From Natronosalvus caseinilyticus (GTDB taxonomy: Archaea; Halobacteriota; Halobacteria; Halobacteriales; Natrialbaceae), in the NCBI RefSeq assembly GCF_017357105.1, contig NZ_CP071596.1, positions 1,612,001 to 1,676,000 of the forward strand: a stretch of 64,000 nucleotides of DNA, read 5' to 3'. The first letter of the stretch is position 1; the number at the start of each line of letters is the position of its first letter. Of the stretch, positions 1-8,626 are shown one piece after another. The notes beneath the pieces are model-generated. The model was not told where the DNA came from, did no database searches, and saw only the letters and a list, made by a program, of their open reading frames with translations. The translations under genes and the position numbers were made by a program.

Positions 1-693
1 GTGACCATCGGCTGTCTCAGCGTCGTCGCCGGGAGCACCCTCGCGGTGATCCAGCGCGACGTCATGCGACTGCTGGCGTACTCCTCGGTGTCCCAGTTCG
101 GGCTGATCGTCGCCGCTTACGGCGTGCTCACCGAGCAGGCGCTCTCTGGCGCGCTCATCCACCTCGTCGGCCACGGCCTGACGAAGGCCGGCCTGTTCGT
201 CGCCGTCGGCTGGATCGCCATCGCTCACGGCGCCCGAACGGTCGACGAGTACGCCGGCCTCGCCGGTCGACAGCCGTTCGTCGCCGGGGCGGTGGCCGTC
301 CTCTTGCTTTCGCTCGTCGGCATCCCGCCCTCGGTCGGCTTCGTCGGCAAGTGGTACATCGCCCTCGGCGCCGTAGAGGCCCAGGCCTGGCCCGTCGCCG
401 CCGTCATCCTCTTCAGCACCATGCTCACCCTCGCCTACGCCGCCCGGTTGCTCGAGACCATGTACGTTACTCCACCCCTCGATTCGACGGTCGAACCGGC
501 CCACGACACCCCGGCGGCGACCGACGGGGGGCACTCGAAATCGAGTATCGCGACCCGGAAGTCGGTCCCGCTCGGCACTCTCACGGTGCTCGTTCTCGCC
601 GCCGTCCTCGCCGTCGCGCTCGGGTTCGCCGGTGAGCTGTTCGTCGACGTGCTCGAGCCGTTCCTCGAGAGCGTCCTGGAGGTGTCTTCCTGA
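1..693 (+). CDS. Mrp/Nuo-like antiporter subunit D homologue, 5' end cut by window
   Basis: C-terminal 230 residues of a proton-conducting membrane subunit of the NuoL/M/N-MrpA/D family. The segment contains the family landmarks LLAYSSVSQFG and HLVGHGLTKAGLFV, with the conserved lysine in a membrane helix, followed by several hydrophobic helices and a short acidic/His linker before a last helix. The open frame already starts at base 1 with GTG, but the family is about 500 residues long, so the real start should lie upstream of the window. The stop TGA overlaps the next start (TGATG at 691-695), which indicates an operon with translational coupling. Expected role: membrane part of a multi-subunit Na+/H+ antiporter. 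The exact subunit cannot be fixed from the fragment. Confidence 0.85.
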   Translation: MTIGCLSVVAGSTLAVIQRDVMRLLAYSSVSQFGLIVAAYGVLTEQALSGALIHLVGHGLTKAGLFVAVGWIAIAHGARTVDEYAGLAGRQPFVAGAVAVLLLSLVGIPPSVGFVGKWYIALGAVEAQAWPVAAVILFSTMLTLAYAARLLETMYVTPPLDSTVEPAHDTPAATDGGHSKSSIATRKSVPLGTLTVLVLAAVLAVALGFAGELFVDVLEPFLESVLEVSS

Positions 694-2609
694 TGGTAGA
701 ACACGCCGTCGCCGACCCGCGACCGCTGGCGGCCGTCCTCGTTTCGGCCGTCACCGTCGCCTTGATTATCGCCTCGTATCGCCACCCGAACGTTCGCGAG
801 GGCTGGTCCGTCCTCGCCGCGATCTCGAAGTTCGCCATCGTCGCGAGCATGCTCCCCGGCGTGATGGACGGGACCGTCTACGAGTGGCGTCTCAGCGAGG
901 CGACGGGCTACACGTTCGTCTCGGGGATCGACTTCACCCTGCGGGCCGACCCGCTGGGTCTCTTCTTCGCCCTGCTCGCGAGCTTCCTGTGGATCTTCAC
1001 CTCCTTTTACGCCGCGGGCTACATGCGCGGACTGGACGAGCACGCCCAGACGCGCTTTTTCGCCGCGTTCGCGGCCAGCCTCTCGACGGCCGTCGGCATC
1101 GCGTTCGCCGGCAACCTGGTCACCATCTTCGTGTTCTACGAACTCCTCTCGCTCGTGACCTACCCGCTGGTCGCGCACAACGAGGACGACGAGGCCAGAA
1201 TCGCCGGCCGGAAGTACCTCTTCTACACGTTCTTCGGCGGCGGCGTCCTCCTGCTCGCGGGCACGGTGTTGGTCTACTGGCTCACCTCGGGCGTCGGGGA
1301 ACCCACGCTCGCCTTCGAATCCGGCGGCATGTCGGCACTCGCCGACGCCGCCGCGGCCGATCCCGCGATGGCCCAGGCCGCCTTCTACCTCCTGATCGCC
1401 GGCTTCGGCGTCAAAGCCGCGGTGATGCCGCTTCACTCCTGGCTCGCCGACGCGATGGTCGCGCCGACGCCCGTCTCCGGCCTGCTCCACGCCGTCGCCG
1501 TCGTCAAGTCCGGGGCATTCGGCGTCGCCCGCGTGATTCTCGAGGTGTACGGCCCCGAGACCATCCGCGACCTGCCGCTCTCGGTCCCCGGCGTCGGCGA
1601 GGTGGGACTCAACATCCCCGTGGCGATCATGGCCGCGTTCACGCTGACCGCGGCGAGCATCATCGCCATGCGGAAGGATCACCTCAAGCGCCGGTTAGCG
1701 TACTCGACGACGGCTCAGCTCTCGTACATCGTCCTCGGGCTCTCGCTGTTGCACCCGTGGACGATCTTCGGCGCGCTGTTCCACATCCCGGCCCACGCGT
1801 TCGGCAAGCTCACGCTGTTCTTCTGCGCCGGGGCCATCCACGTCGAGACCCACACCGACTACATCAGCGAGATGGCTGGCATCGGCAAACGGATGCCGCT
1901 CACCCTGTCGGCGTTCACGATTGGCGCGGCTGGCATGGCTGGCATGCCCCTGGTCGCCGGCTTCGTCAGCAAGTTCTACATGCTGATCGGCTCGGTCAGA
2001 CTCGAGGGATCCGAGTGGATCTACCTCGACGGCTGGGGCTGGCTGTTCGCAGCCACCCTCCTGCTCTCGGGCGTGCTCAACATCGCGTACTTCTGGCCCA
2101 TCGTCTACACCGCGTTCTTCGAACGCGAGGATCGCCACGACGCCAAGCCGCTCGTCGAGTTCCCGATGGGTGGGCAGTTCCGGTCCTACACCGGGCGGGT
2201 GGCCGACCCCGTCCAGCCCGACGGCGGGCGAAACGAGGTCGATGCGGACGCTGGGAGCCTCGAGGGCGAGACCGACACCGACACTGAAACGGTCGGTCAC
2301 GCGAACCACGCCGTCGACGCGAACCCGAGCGACGCCGACGTCCCGTTCGGAGCCGGAACGCGGCGCGGACCCCGCGGGGAGCCCGTCCCCCTCGATAGCG
2401 ACCACCACGACGGCCACCACGGCGGCCCGCCCGCCGACGGCTGGGCGCGACACACCCCACTCACCGAGAGCACGTGGCTCATGCTCGTCCCCATCACCGT
2501 GATCGCCACCGGGGCCGTCGTTCTCGGCGTGGTCCCCGACTACGCGATCTTCCTCGAGCTGGCGGGAACCATCGTCGAGAACGTCACCGGGGAGGTGGTC
2601 CTCGGATGA
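693..2609 (+). CDS. Mrp-type Na+/H+ antiporter subunit D-like protein
   Basis: A 638-residue multi-helix membrane protein of the NuoL/M/N family. It shows the conserved glutamate helix (IFVFYELLSLVTYPLV) and the lysine-containing segment GVKAAVMPLHSWLADAM, followed by PTPVSGLLHAVAVVKSG, which is the typical proton-channel signature. Residues about 490-575 form a hydrophilic loop rich in Asp, His and Gly before a final helix; this is longer than in bacterial homologues. The start ATG overlaps the stop of the preceding subunit, and the stop overlaps the next start, so the three genes form one unit. Probable function: proton translocation in a multi-subunit cation/proton antiporter. An alternative is a complex-I-like module, but no complex I subunits are visible here. 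Confidence 0.9.
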   Translation: MVEHAVADPRPLAAVLVSAVTVALIIASYRHPNVREGWSVLAAISKFAIVASMLPGVMDGTVYEWRLSEATGYTFVSGIDFTLRADPLGLFFALLASFLWIFTSFYAAGYMRGLDEHAQTRFFAAFAASLSTAVGIAFAGNLVTIFVFYELLSLVTYPLVAHNEDDEARIAGRKYLFYTFFGGGVLLLAGTVLVYWLTSGVGEPTLAFESGGMSALADAAAADPAMAQAAFYLLIAGFGVKAAVMPLHSWLADAMVAPTPVSGLLHAVAVVKSGAFGVARVILEVYGPETIRDLPLSVPGVGEVGLNIPVAIMAAFTLTAASIIAMRKDHLKRRLAYSTTAQLSYIVLGLSLLHPWTIFGALFHIPAHAFGKLTLFFCAGAIHVETHTDYISEMAGIGKRMPLTLSAFTIGAAGMAGMPLVAGFVSKFYMLIGSVRLEGSEWIYLDGWGWLFAATLLLSGVLNIAYFWPIVYTAFFEREDRHDAKPLVEFPMGGQFRSYTGRVADPVQPDGGRNEVDADAGSLEGETDTDTETVGHANHAVDANPSDADVPFGAGTRRGPRGEPVPLDSDHHDGHHGGPPADGWARHTPLTESTWLMLVPITVIATGAVVLGVVPDYAIFLELAGTIVENVTGEVVLG

Positions 2610-4438
2610 CAGAGATGGCAGCCACCAGCGTCGAGACGCTCGTCTACGCCTACCCGCCCCTGCTCGTGCTGACGGCGGCGCTACTCGCGCTCGTCCTGCC
2701 CCGTGCCCTCGGCTACGCCGTAGGCGCACTCTCGCTGTTCGGCGTCCTCGCCGTCTCCCTGCTCGTTCCGGAGGGCCAGCACCTGACGACGACGTTCCTC
2801 GGGTTCGCCGACGTCCAGCCGTTCTTCGTCGACGACTTCAGCCGGATGATCGGGACCGGGATCGGCTTCCTCGGGGGCATGGCCGTCGTCTACGCCTACT
2901 CGAGCGAGGCCAGCCGTCGACTCCTCGCACTCTCGCTGTTCTACGTCGCCTCCTGTCTCGGCGCAGCGTTCGCCGGCGACTGGCTCGCGCTGGTGTTCAT
3001 GTGGGAACTCATGGCGATGACCAGTACCCTGCTCGTGTGGCTCCACGGCGACGACGCCGTCCGCGCGGGCTTTCGGTACGCGCTGTTCCACGGCATCGGC
3101 GGCGTGCTGGTGCTGTTCGCCGTCACCGCTCACTACGCCCAGACGGGGACGTTCGCCTACGAGGGCGGCATCGCGGACGGCATCCCGACGATACTGGCGA
3201 TGGTCGGCATCGGCGTCAACGTCGGCTTCATCGGCCTGCACACCTGGCTCCCCGATACCTACCCGCGCCCGCACTTTGCCGCGTCGGTGTTCCTCTCGGT
3301 GTTCACCACGAAGACGAGCGCGTACGTCCTCTACCGGGCGTTCCCTGGCGAAGGAGACCTCGCGCTGGCGTACATGGGCGGGCTGATGGCCGTCTACGGC
3401 GCAACGTTCGCACTCCTTCAGCACGACATGCGCGCGCTGCTGTCCTACCACATCCAGGCCCAGGTCGGCTACATGGTCGCCGGCATCGGCATCGCCTCGA
3501 ACCTCGCCGTCGCCGGGGCGATGGGTCACCTGTTCAACAACGTCCTCTTCAAGAGCCTGCTGTTCATGGCCGTCGGCGTCGTCATCTACCGGACTGGCGA
3601 GGAGGACCTGTACAAGTTGGGAGGACTCTGGCGCGAGATGCCCCTGACTGCCGCCGCGTTCGGCCTCGGCGCGCTCTCGATCACCGCCGTTCCCGGGTTC
3701 AACGGCTACATCAGCAAGGGGATGATCCTCGACGCGGCCGATCCGGGCTACTACGGTGCGCCCGAGTACCAGGCGCTGTACTACCTGCTCTTGCTCGGCG
3801 CCATCGGCACCTTCCTCTCGTTCATCAAGCTCGGCTACTACGCCTTCCTCCACGGGGAGAGCGACGTCCAGGTGGCCGACGCGCGGCCGGGTCAGACCGT
3901 CGCCATGCTGTCGGTCGGCGGCGCGTGTCTCCTCCTGGGCGTCTGGTGGCAGGGGCTCGTCGACTTCCTGCCGCTGATCGAGGGGACGGCCTTCGAGTAT
4001 CCCGGCGGCGAGAGCCACCTGCACCCCTACAGCGAGAGTCACCTGATCGAGTCGGCCCTGCTGCTGGGCATCTCGGTCGTCGGCTTCGCGCTCGTCCGCA
4101 AGCCGCTCTCGAAACTCAACCTCGCGGACCCCGCGACCATCGTCTACCCCGTGGGCTACTACGTCGGGCGGTGGTCGACACTCGCGGTGACGGAACTATT
4201 CGCCGCCGTCGACCGGGCTGCCGTCTCGCTCGTACGCTCGGGCTACTGGGTCGGAAACAACCCCGTACTCGCCGTCGAACGGGCGACGCGCGGACTCCCG
4301 TCGTGGCTCGTGGACCTCGAGGAGGCGGGACGAACCGACGGTGGCCGCCCCTCGACGCTCTCGCTCCGGGCGACCATCGGGACCAGCGTCCTCCTCATTA
4401 CGCTCGCCCTGACGGTCGTCCTCGCGCTCGTGCTCTGA
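2606..4438 (+). CDS. Mrp-type Na+/H+ antiporter subunit D-like protein (third copy)
   Basis: A 610-residue NuoL/M/N-family membrane protein and the third consecutive member of this family. The start is set at ATG 2606 because it forms an ATGA overlap with the previous stop; a longer frame from 2474 would run through the preceding gene. Visible landmarks are the Glu helix LALVFMWELMAMTSTLLV, the HTWLPDTYPRPH segment and LLSYHIQAQVGYMVAG, with LFKSLLFMAVGVV carrying the conserved Lys. The C-terminal 130 residues include a hydrophilic stretch and one last helix. It is the last gene of the operon: 4439-4650 holds no gene. Role: ion-conducting membrane subunit, paired with the two upstream paralogs. 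Confidence 0.9.
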   Translation: MTEMAATSVETLVYAYPPLLVLTAALLALVLPRALGYAVGALSLFGVLAVSLLVPEGQHLTTTFLGFADVQPFFVDDFSRMIGTGIGFLGGMAVVYAYSSEASRRLLALSLFYVASCLGAAFAGDWLALVFMWELMAMTSTLLVWLHGDDAVRAGFRYALFHGIGGVLVLFAVTAHYAQTGTFAYEGGIADGIPTILAMVGIGVNVGFIGLHTWLPDTYPRPHFAASVFLSVFTTKTSAYVLYRAFPGEGDLALAYMGGLMAVYGATFALLQHDMRALLSYHIQAQVGYMVAGIGIASNLAVAGAMGHLFNNVLFKSLLFMAVGVVIYRTGEEDLYKLGGLWREMPLTAAAFGLGALSITAVPGFNGYISKGMILDAADPGYYGAPEYQALYYLLLLGAIGTFLSFIKLGYYAFLHGESDVQVADARPGQTVAMLSVGGACLLLGVWWQGLVDFLPLIEGTAFEYPGGESHLHPYSESHLIESALLLGISVVGFALVRKPLSKLNLADPATIVYPVGYYVGRWSTLAVTELFAAVDRAAVSLVRSGYWVGNNPVLAVERATRGLPSWLVDLEEAGRTDGGRPSTLSLRATIGTSVLLITLALTVVLALVL

Positions 4439-4661
4439 CCGGAGTCGACCGATTCCGAGCGGCACCGACGACGCTCGAGGGCCGCCGAAACGCCGTTCGT
4501 GATAGCTCGAGACTACAGTTCCCGCAAGCGTCGCATAACAATGGGCGAACGGACGAATCTCAGTCGTAGATGAGACGCACTTCTACCCACGTACCGATAT
4601 CGGCTCCCCGCGAGTCCGACGCTCGCTCTCCGAGCACGTCGCCTGCGCGGAGGTGAGCGCC

Positions 4662-5921
4662 GTGTACCGAGCACACAGCGTCGGCGTCGTGGTGCCCGCC
4701 TACAACGAGGAGGGGTTCGTCGGCCAAGTGATCGAAACGATGCCCGCGTTCGTCGACCGGGTGTACGTCGTCGACGACCGCTCGACGGACGGCACCTGGG
4801 ACGAGATTACGCGCTACGCCGAGCGGGCGACCCCGCAACTGGTGACGGACGGAAACGGTTCCTCGAGCGCTGTCCAGGCCTCGAGTGATGGAGAGGGCCG
4901 GGTCGAGCGTTCTGACCAACCCGACCGGACGGCTCCCGACGGCGGCTCGAGCGTCGCCTCCAGTACCGACGCCGAGACAGATCGCCTGCCAGAGTCGGAC
5001 CTGGGCAGTATCGAGCGAGAACGTGAACTCGACCGCCCGATAGACGACCACGCACAGCTGTCCGATGCCCCCCTCGAGACGTCCGATCGCTCGAGCCAGT
5101 CTGACGATGAGGCCAGCGAGGACGCTTCGACGACGGTCGTCCCCATTCGCCACGAGCGAAACCGTGGCGTCGGCGGCGCGATCAAGACCGGCTACCGCCG
5201 CGCCCTCGAGGACGGGATGGACGTCACCGCGGTCATGGCCGGGGACGCCCAGATGGACCCCGACCAGCTCCACCGCTTGCTCGATCCGCTCGTCGAGGGC
5301 CAGGCCGACTACGCCAAGGGCAACCGCCTCGCGGGTCGCGACCATCGGGAGTCGATGTCGAACTGGCGACTCTTCGGTAACGTCACCCTGACCGTCCTGA
5401 CGAAGGTCGCCAGCGGCTACTGGGAGATGATGGACCCCCAGAACGGCTACACGGCCATCTCGAAGGACGCGCTCGAGGCCGTCGACCTCGACGCCCTCTA
5501 CGAGGAGTACGGCTTCGCGAACGACCTGCTCGTCGAACTCAACACGGCCGGCTACCGGATCGCGGACGTGTCGATGCCGGCAGTGTACGGCGACGAGCGG
5601 AGCCACATCGAGTACCGGACCTTCGTTCCGCGGCTCTCAAAGCTCCTCCTGACGGGCTTCCTGCGCCGGCTCGGCCGACGGTACGTCGTCCGCGAGTTCC
5701 ACCCGCTGGTGGTGCTCTACGGACTCGGCGTCGCGGGCTGGCTGCTGGCGACGGCGGCGTTCGGGTGGGCGGCAGCCAATCGCGCCCGTGCGGAGACGCG
5801 GACCGGTCGCGTCGGCTGGACCGTCCTCTACGCCTTCCTCGGGGCGATGTGTCTCGCGTTCGCGATGACGCTCGACCACGATGCCAACGTCGGCACGGTG
5901 ACGGTGGTGAGCGAGGAATGA
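4662..5921 (+). CDS. GT-A (family 2) glycosyltransferase with acidic insertion
   Basis: Family 2 glycosyltransferase related to dolichol-phosphate sugar synthases. It has VVVPAYNEEGF near the N-terminus, the nucleotide-binding VVDDRSTDGTW, NRGVGGAIKTGYRRAL, and GDAQMDPDQL as the DxD-like metal site. Near residues 63-160 a Ser/Asp/Glu-rich low-complexity stretch of about 100 residues splits the GT-A core between the VDDRSTDGT helix and the NRGVGGAI strand. Two hydrophobic helices end the protein, so it is membrane attached. GTG 4662 is preferred because GGAGGTG at 4649-4655 is a good ribosome site 6 bases upstream; GTG 4653 is an alternative that overlaps this site. The stop overlaps the next ATG (ATGA), so both genes are coupled. 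Likely role: polyprenyl-phosphate sugar synthesis or surface glycan work. Confidence 0.88.
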   Translation: MYRAHSVGVVVPAYNEEGFVGQVIETMPAFVDRVYVVDDRSTDGTWDEITRYAERATPQLVTDGNGSSSAVQASSDGEGRVERSDQPDRTAPDGGSSVASSTDAETDRLPESDLGSIERERELDRPIDDHAQLSDAPLETSDRSSQSDDEASEDASTTVVPIRHERNRGVGGAIKTGYRRALEDGMDVTAVMAGDAQMDPDQLHRLLDPLVEGQADYAKGNRLAGRDHRESMSNWRLFGNVTLTVLTKVASGYWEMMDPQNGYTAISKDALEAVDLDALYEEYGFANDLLVELNTAGYRIADVSMPAVYGDERSHIEYRTFVPRLSKLLLTGFLRRLGRRYVVREFHPLVVLYGLGVAGWLLATAAFGWAAANRARAETRTGRVGWTVLYAFLGAMCLAFAMTLDHDANVGTVTVVSEE

Positions 5922-6997
5922 AGGCCGTCGTGACCATCCAGCACCCCGCCCACGTCCACTTCTATCGCCACGTCATCGACGAACTCGAGGCGCGGGGCCA
6001 CGAAGTGTTCGTCTTCGCACGCGAGAACGACCTGGCGGTGCCGCTGCTCAACGCCTACGGCATCCCCCACGAGGTGCTAACGGGCCCCCAGGACTCGCTG
6101 TCGGAACTCGCGAAGGTGCAACTGGCCTACGAACTCCGACTGCTCCGGCGAGTTCGGAAGATCGGTCCGGACGTGATGACTGCCATCGGCGGTGTCGCGG
6201 TATCCCACGTCGCCCCGCTCGTCGGCGCCCGGAGCGTCGTCTTCGTCGACAACGAAGGGACGACCTCCCACCGAATCACGACCCCGTTCGCCCACGTGGT
6301 CGCCACCCCGCGCCACTACGACGAGGACTACGGCGCGAACCACGTCCGCTACGAGGGCTTCCACGAACTCGCCTACCTCCACCCGGAGTACTTCGAACCC
6401 GACCCGGACGCACTGGTCGCCCACGGCGTCGACCCCGACGCCACCTACTTCGTTCTCCGGTTTCGCCGGTGGGACGCGCTCCACGACGTCGGCGAGGGCG
6501 GCCTCTCGCTCGAGGGCAAGCGTCGACTCGTCTCGATGCTCGACGAGCACGGCGACATCTACATCACGAGTACGGATCCGCTTCCGTCGGACCTCGAGGC
6601 CTACCAGCTGCCCGTTCCGCCGACGTTGATCCACGACCTGCTCTACTTCGCCGACTGTTACGCGGGTGACTCGGCGACGATGGCGACCGAGTCGGCGCTT
6701 CTCGGGACGCCGACCGTTCGCATCCAGTCGTTCGCCGCTCGCGAGAAGGACATGACTAACTTCGTCGAACTCGAGGAGACCTACGACCTGCTCCGGTCGA
6801 CGCCCGACGAGGAGGTGGGACTCGACCTGGTTCGGGAGATCGTCGAGGATCCCGAGACGAGAGCGCGCTGGCGAGCGCGCCGGGAACGGCTGTTCGACGA
6901 CAAGATCGACGTCGCGGCGTACGTCACGGAACTGCTCTGCGAGCAGGGTGGAGCGGCGGTGGAGATGGTCGAGCAGCGGGCCGTTTCGGCGGATTGA
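5918..6997 (+). CDS. DUF354 family protein (GT-B-like)
   Basis: A 359-residue protein matching the archaeal DUF354 family. It begins KAVVTIQHPAHVHFYRHVI, the usual N-terminal strand with a HPxHVHF-type motif, and later has FVDNEGTTSHRI and YAGDSATMATESALLGTPTVR, which resembles the nucleotide-sugar-binding half of GT-B/UDP-GlcNAc 2-epimerase folds. The start ATG overlaps the stop of the upstream GT2 gene by 4 bases. This coupling suggests a joint role in glycan or polyprenyl-sugar metabolism. The family has no firmly assigned reaction as far as I know, so substrate and product are left open. Confidence 0.85.
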   Translation: MKAVVTIQHPAHVHFYRHVIDELEARGHEVFVFARENDLAVPLLNAYGIPHEVLTGPQDSLSELAKVQLAYELRLLRRVRKIGPDVMTAIGGVAVSHVAPLVGARSVVFVDNEGTTSHRITTPFAHVVATPRHYDEDYGANHVRYEGFHELAYLHPEYFEPDPDALVAHGVDPDATYFVLRFRRWDALHDVGEGGLSLEGKRRLVSMLDEHGDIYITSTDPLPSDLEAYQLPVPPTLIHDLLYFADCYAGDSATMATESALLGTPTVRIQSFAAREKDMTNFVELEETYDLLRSTPDEEVGLDLVREIVEDPETRARWRARRERLFDDKIDVAAYVTELLCEQGGAAVEMVEQRAVSAD

Positions 6998-7010
6998 TCA
7001 GGGGACTAGA

Positions 7011-7065
7011 CCTCCAGCCTCCAGCCTAAGTCCTCCAGCCTTGATCCTCCAGCCTCGAGCCTCAG
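7011..7065 (+). repeat. Short direct repeat CCTCCAGCCT
   Basis: The 10-mer CCTCCAGCCT occurs at 7011, 7032 (with the last T at 7041) and 7046, with a partial copy at 7021. This lies between the DUF354 gene and the convergent recombinase-like gene. No function is apparent; slippage is likely. Confidence 0.6.
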
Positions 7066-7106
7066 GCATCGAGCTCCTGGGAGCTCGGGTACCCGTGTTG
7101 GGTCGA

Positions 7107-8297
7107 TCAGGATTCGTCCGCGTCCGCGTCGACATCCGCATCCGCACCCGAATCCGCGTTCGCGTCGACATCAACCTCCACGTCCACCAGATCGTCGACG
7201 CCGCCGAGCCCCAGGTCGGGCCGATCCTCGACGATGGCGATCGATTGCTCCGAGGACTGCTGGCGGAGGGCCGTCTCCACCGAGGCCTGCTCGCCTGGAT
7301 AGGTTCGCTCGCCCAGTCCCGTTCGGGCTCCCCGCGGGGTCAGGTAGTCGCCACCGACGTCGATCTCGGCGGCCGTACACAGCCGCTTCAGGATCGAACG
7401 CGCGCCCTCGGTGGTGATCGCCGGCGGCGCGATAGCGAACCGTCGAGAGAGCTCCGCGGACGTGTGTTTCTCACAGAGCGATTCGATCTCGTCGTCCCCG
7501 AACCCGCGTTCCTCGAGGACCGTCCGTACCCGCCGGGAGACCGAGGGGGCGTGTCGCGTCGGGAACAGCGGCCACTCGTTCGAGGGCGGGTCCTGGACGA
7601 CGCGGTAGCGCCGGAGCGGCGTCCGCGCCGAGGCCGGTAACGGGACGTCCTCGAGGCGCTGTGATCGCCCCAGGACGCGGATCGTTCCCGAGTAGAAGTC
7701 GACGTCAGCCCAGGTCGCCCCGGTGCGGCGGTCGTCCTCCGGAACCCGGAAGAGTTCGGCGCCGCGGACGCCCGAGTGAGCCAGCACGGCGACCATCGCG
7801 TACTCGCGCAGTCGGGCGAGGCGCTCGGATCTGGGGGCGTCCTCGGCCTCGAGCGATCGCTCGCGGACGAACGCCTCGAGCGCGTCGCGTTGCTCGCGGG
7901 TCCAGGATCGGTCGCTGGCGTCGGCGCCGTCGTCGACCGGGAGGGGCCCCTCGGCAGCGTCGGTCGCCGCGGGATTGGTCTCGAGGATGCCGCCGCGGAC
8001 GCACCACGAGAGGAAGGCCCTGACGACGGCGAAGTACGTGCCGGCCGTCGATGCGGTGTAGTCGCCCCGGCGCGTTCTGCCGTCGAGTTCCTCGGCGTAG
8101 GCGCGCATGTGTTCGACGTCGAGGTCGAACAGCGAGGCGACGGCGTGTTCGCGCTCGAGCCACTCCGCCCACCGGCGGAGGACGGACTCGGCGTTCGAGG
8201 CGTAGGTGCCGGCGCCGGGTCCGTCCGGGTTGCCGACGGCCTTGCGCTGGAGGTAGGCGTCGACGGCGTCGGCGACGCGAACGCGGACCTCGCTCAC
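7107..8297 (-). CDS. Tyrosine-recombinase-like protein lacking the usual nucleophile
   Basis: A 396-residue protein with the architecture of XerC/phage integrases. An N-terminal SAM-like core-binding domain covers about residues 8-110 (GTYASNAESVLRRWAEWLE, FLSWCVRGGILETNPA). A catalytic-domain-like region follows with HSGVRGAELF, which supplies the first Arg. In the C-terminal box the usual H-x-x-R appears as TPRGAR, so the first His position is Arg, the later His/Trp position is Gln (ALRQQ), and where the nucleophilic Tyr should follow there is SIAIVED. The end is a long Asp/Ala tail. Strand cleavage therefore looks unlikely; an exapted DNA-binding role is inferred. The start is GTG, overlapping the stop of a small upstream ORF (GTGA). 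Confidence 0.75.
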   Translation of the reverse strand: MSEVRVRVADAVDAYLQRKAVGNPDGPGAGTYASNAESVLRRWAEWLEREHAVASLFDLDVEHMRAYAEELDGRTRRGDYTASTAGTYFAVVRAFLSWCVRGGILETNPAATDAAEGPLPVDDGADASDRSWTREQRDALEAFVRERSLEAEDAPRSERLARLREYAMVAVLAHSGVRGAELFRVPEDDRRTGATWADVDFYSGTIRVLGRSQRLEDVPLPASARTPLRRYRVVQDPPSNEWPLFPTRHAPSVSRRVRTVLEERGFGDDEIESLCEKHTSAELSRRFAIAPPAITTEGARSILKRLCTAAEIDVGGDYLTPRGARTGLGERTYPGEQASVETALRQQSSEQSIAIVEDRPDLGLGGVDDLVDVEVDVDANADSGADADVDADADES

Positions 8298-8548
8298 GCA
8301 GCGATCACCTCGCGTCGGTCACTTTTGTCTGATCCGTCGCGTTCCTCACATTCCTCTGGTTGGCCGTATTGATCGCGTTCTTCTCCCTCGCGGGACGTCA
8401 CTCGGTCCTCACCGGACACCACTCGGCCCTCGCGCTGGATGCGACGTCGAGCGCTCGAGAAACGGCTCTGGAATAGTTGGACAGCGGACGCGACGATCGA
8501 CGCGTCTCCCCCGACGCCACCCTTTGCCGAGCAGGACTCGACCGTCAT
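8294..8548 (-). CDS. Possible small protein upstream of recombinase-like gene
   Basis: An 84-residue frame, not recognised. It is hydrophilic and rich in Arg, Glu and Asp. Its stop TGA overlaps the GTG start of the recombinase-like gene (GTGA), the arrangement used for translational coupling in this window. Against it: codon third positions are less GC-biased than in neighbouring genes and no homologue comes to mind. The remaining bases between 8549 and 8626 show no feature. Confidence 0.35.
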   Translation of the reverse strand: MTVESCSAKGGVGGDASIVASAVQLFQSRFSSARRRIQREGRVVSGEDRVTSREGEERDQYGQPEECEERDGSDKSDRREVIAA

Positions 8549-8626
8549 TCTCGTCGCTTTCTACTCGACCCTCGTACATCTGCGTTTCGGTGTCGAGAAA
8601 CGGAAAGAAAGGTGCCGCTTCGGACG

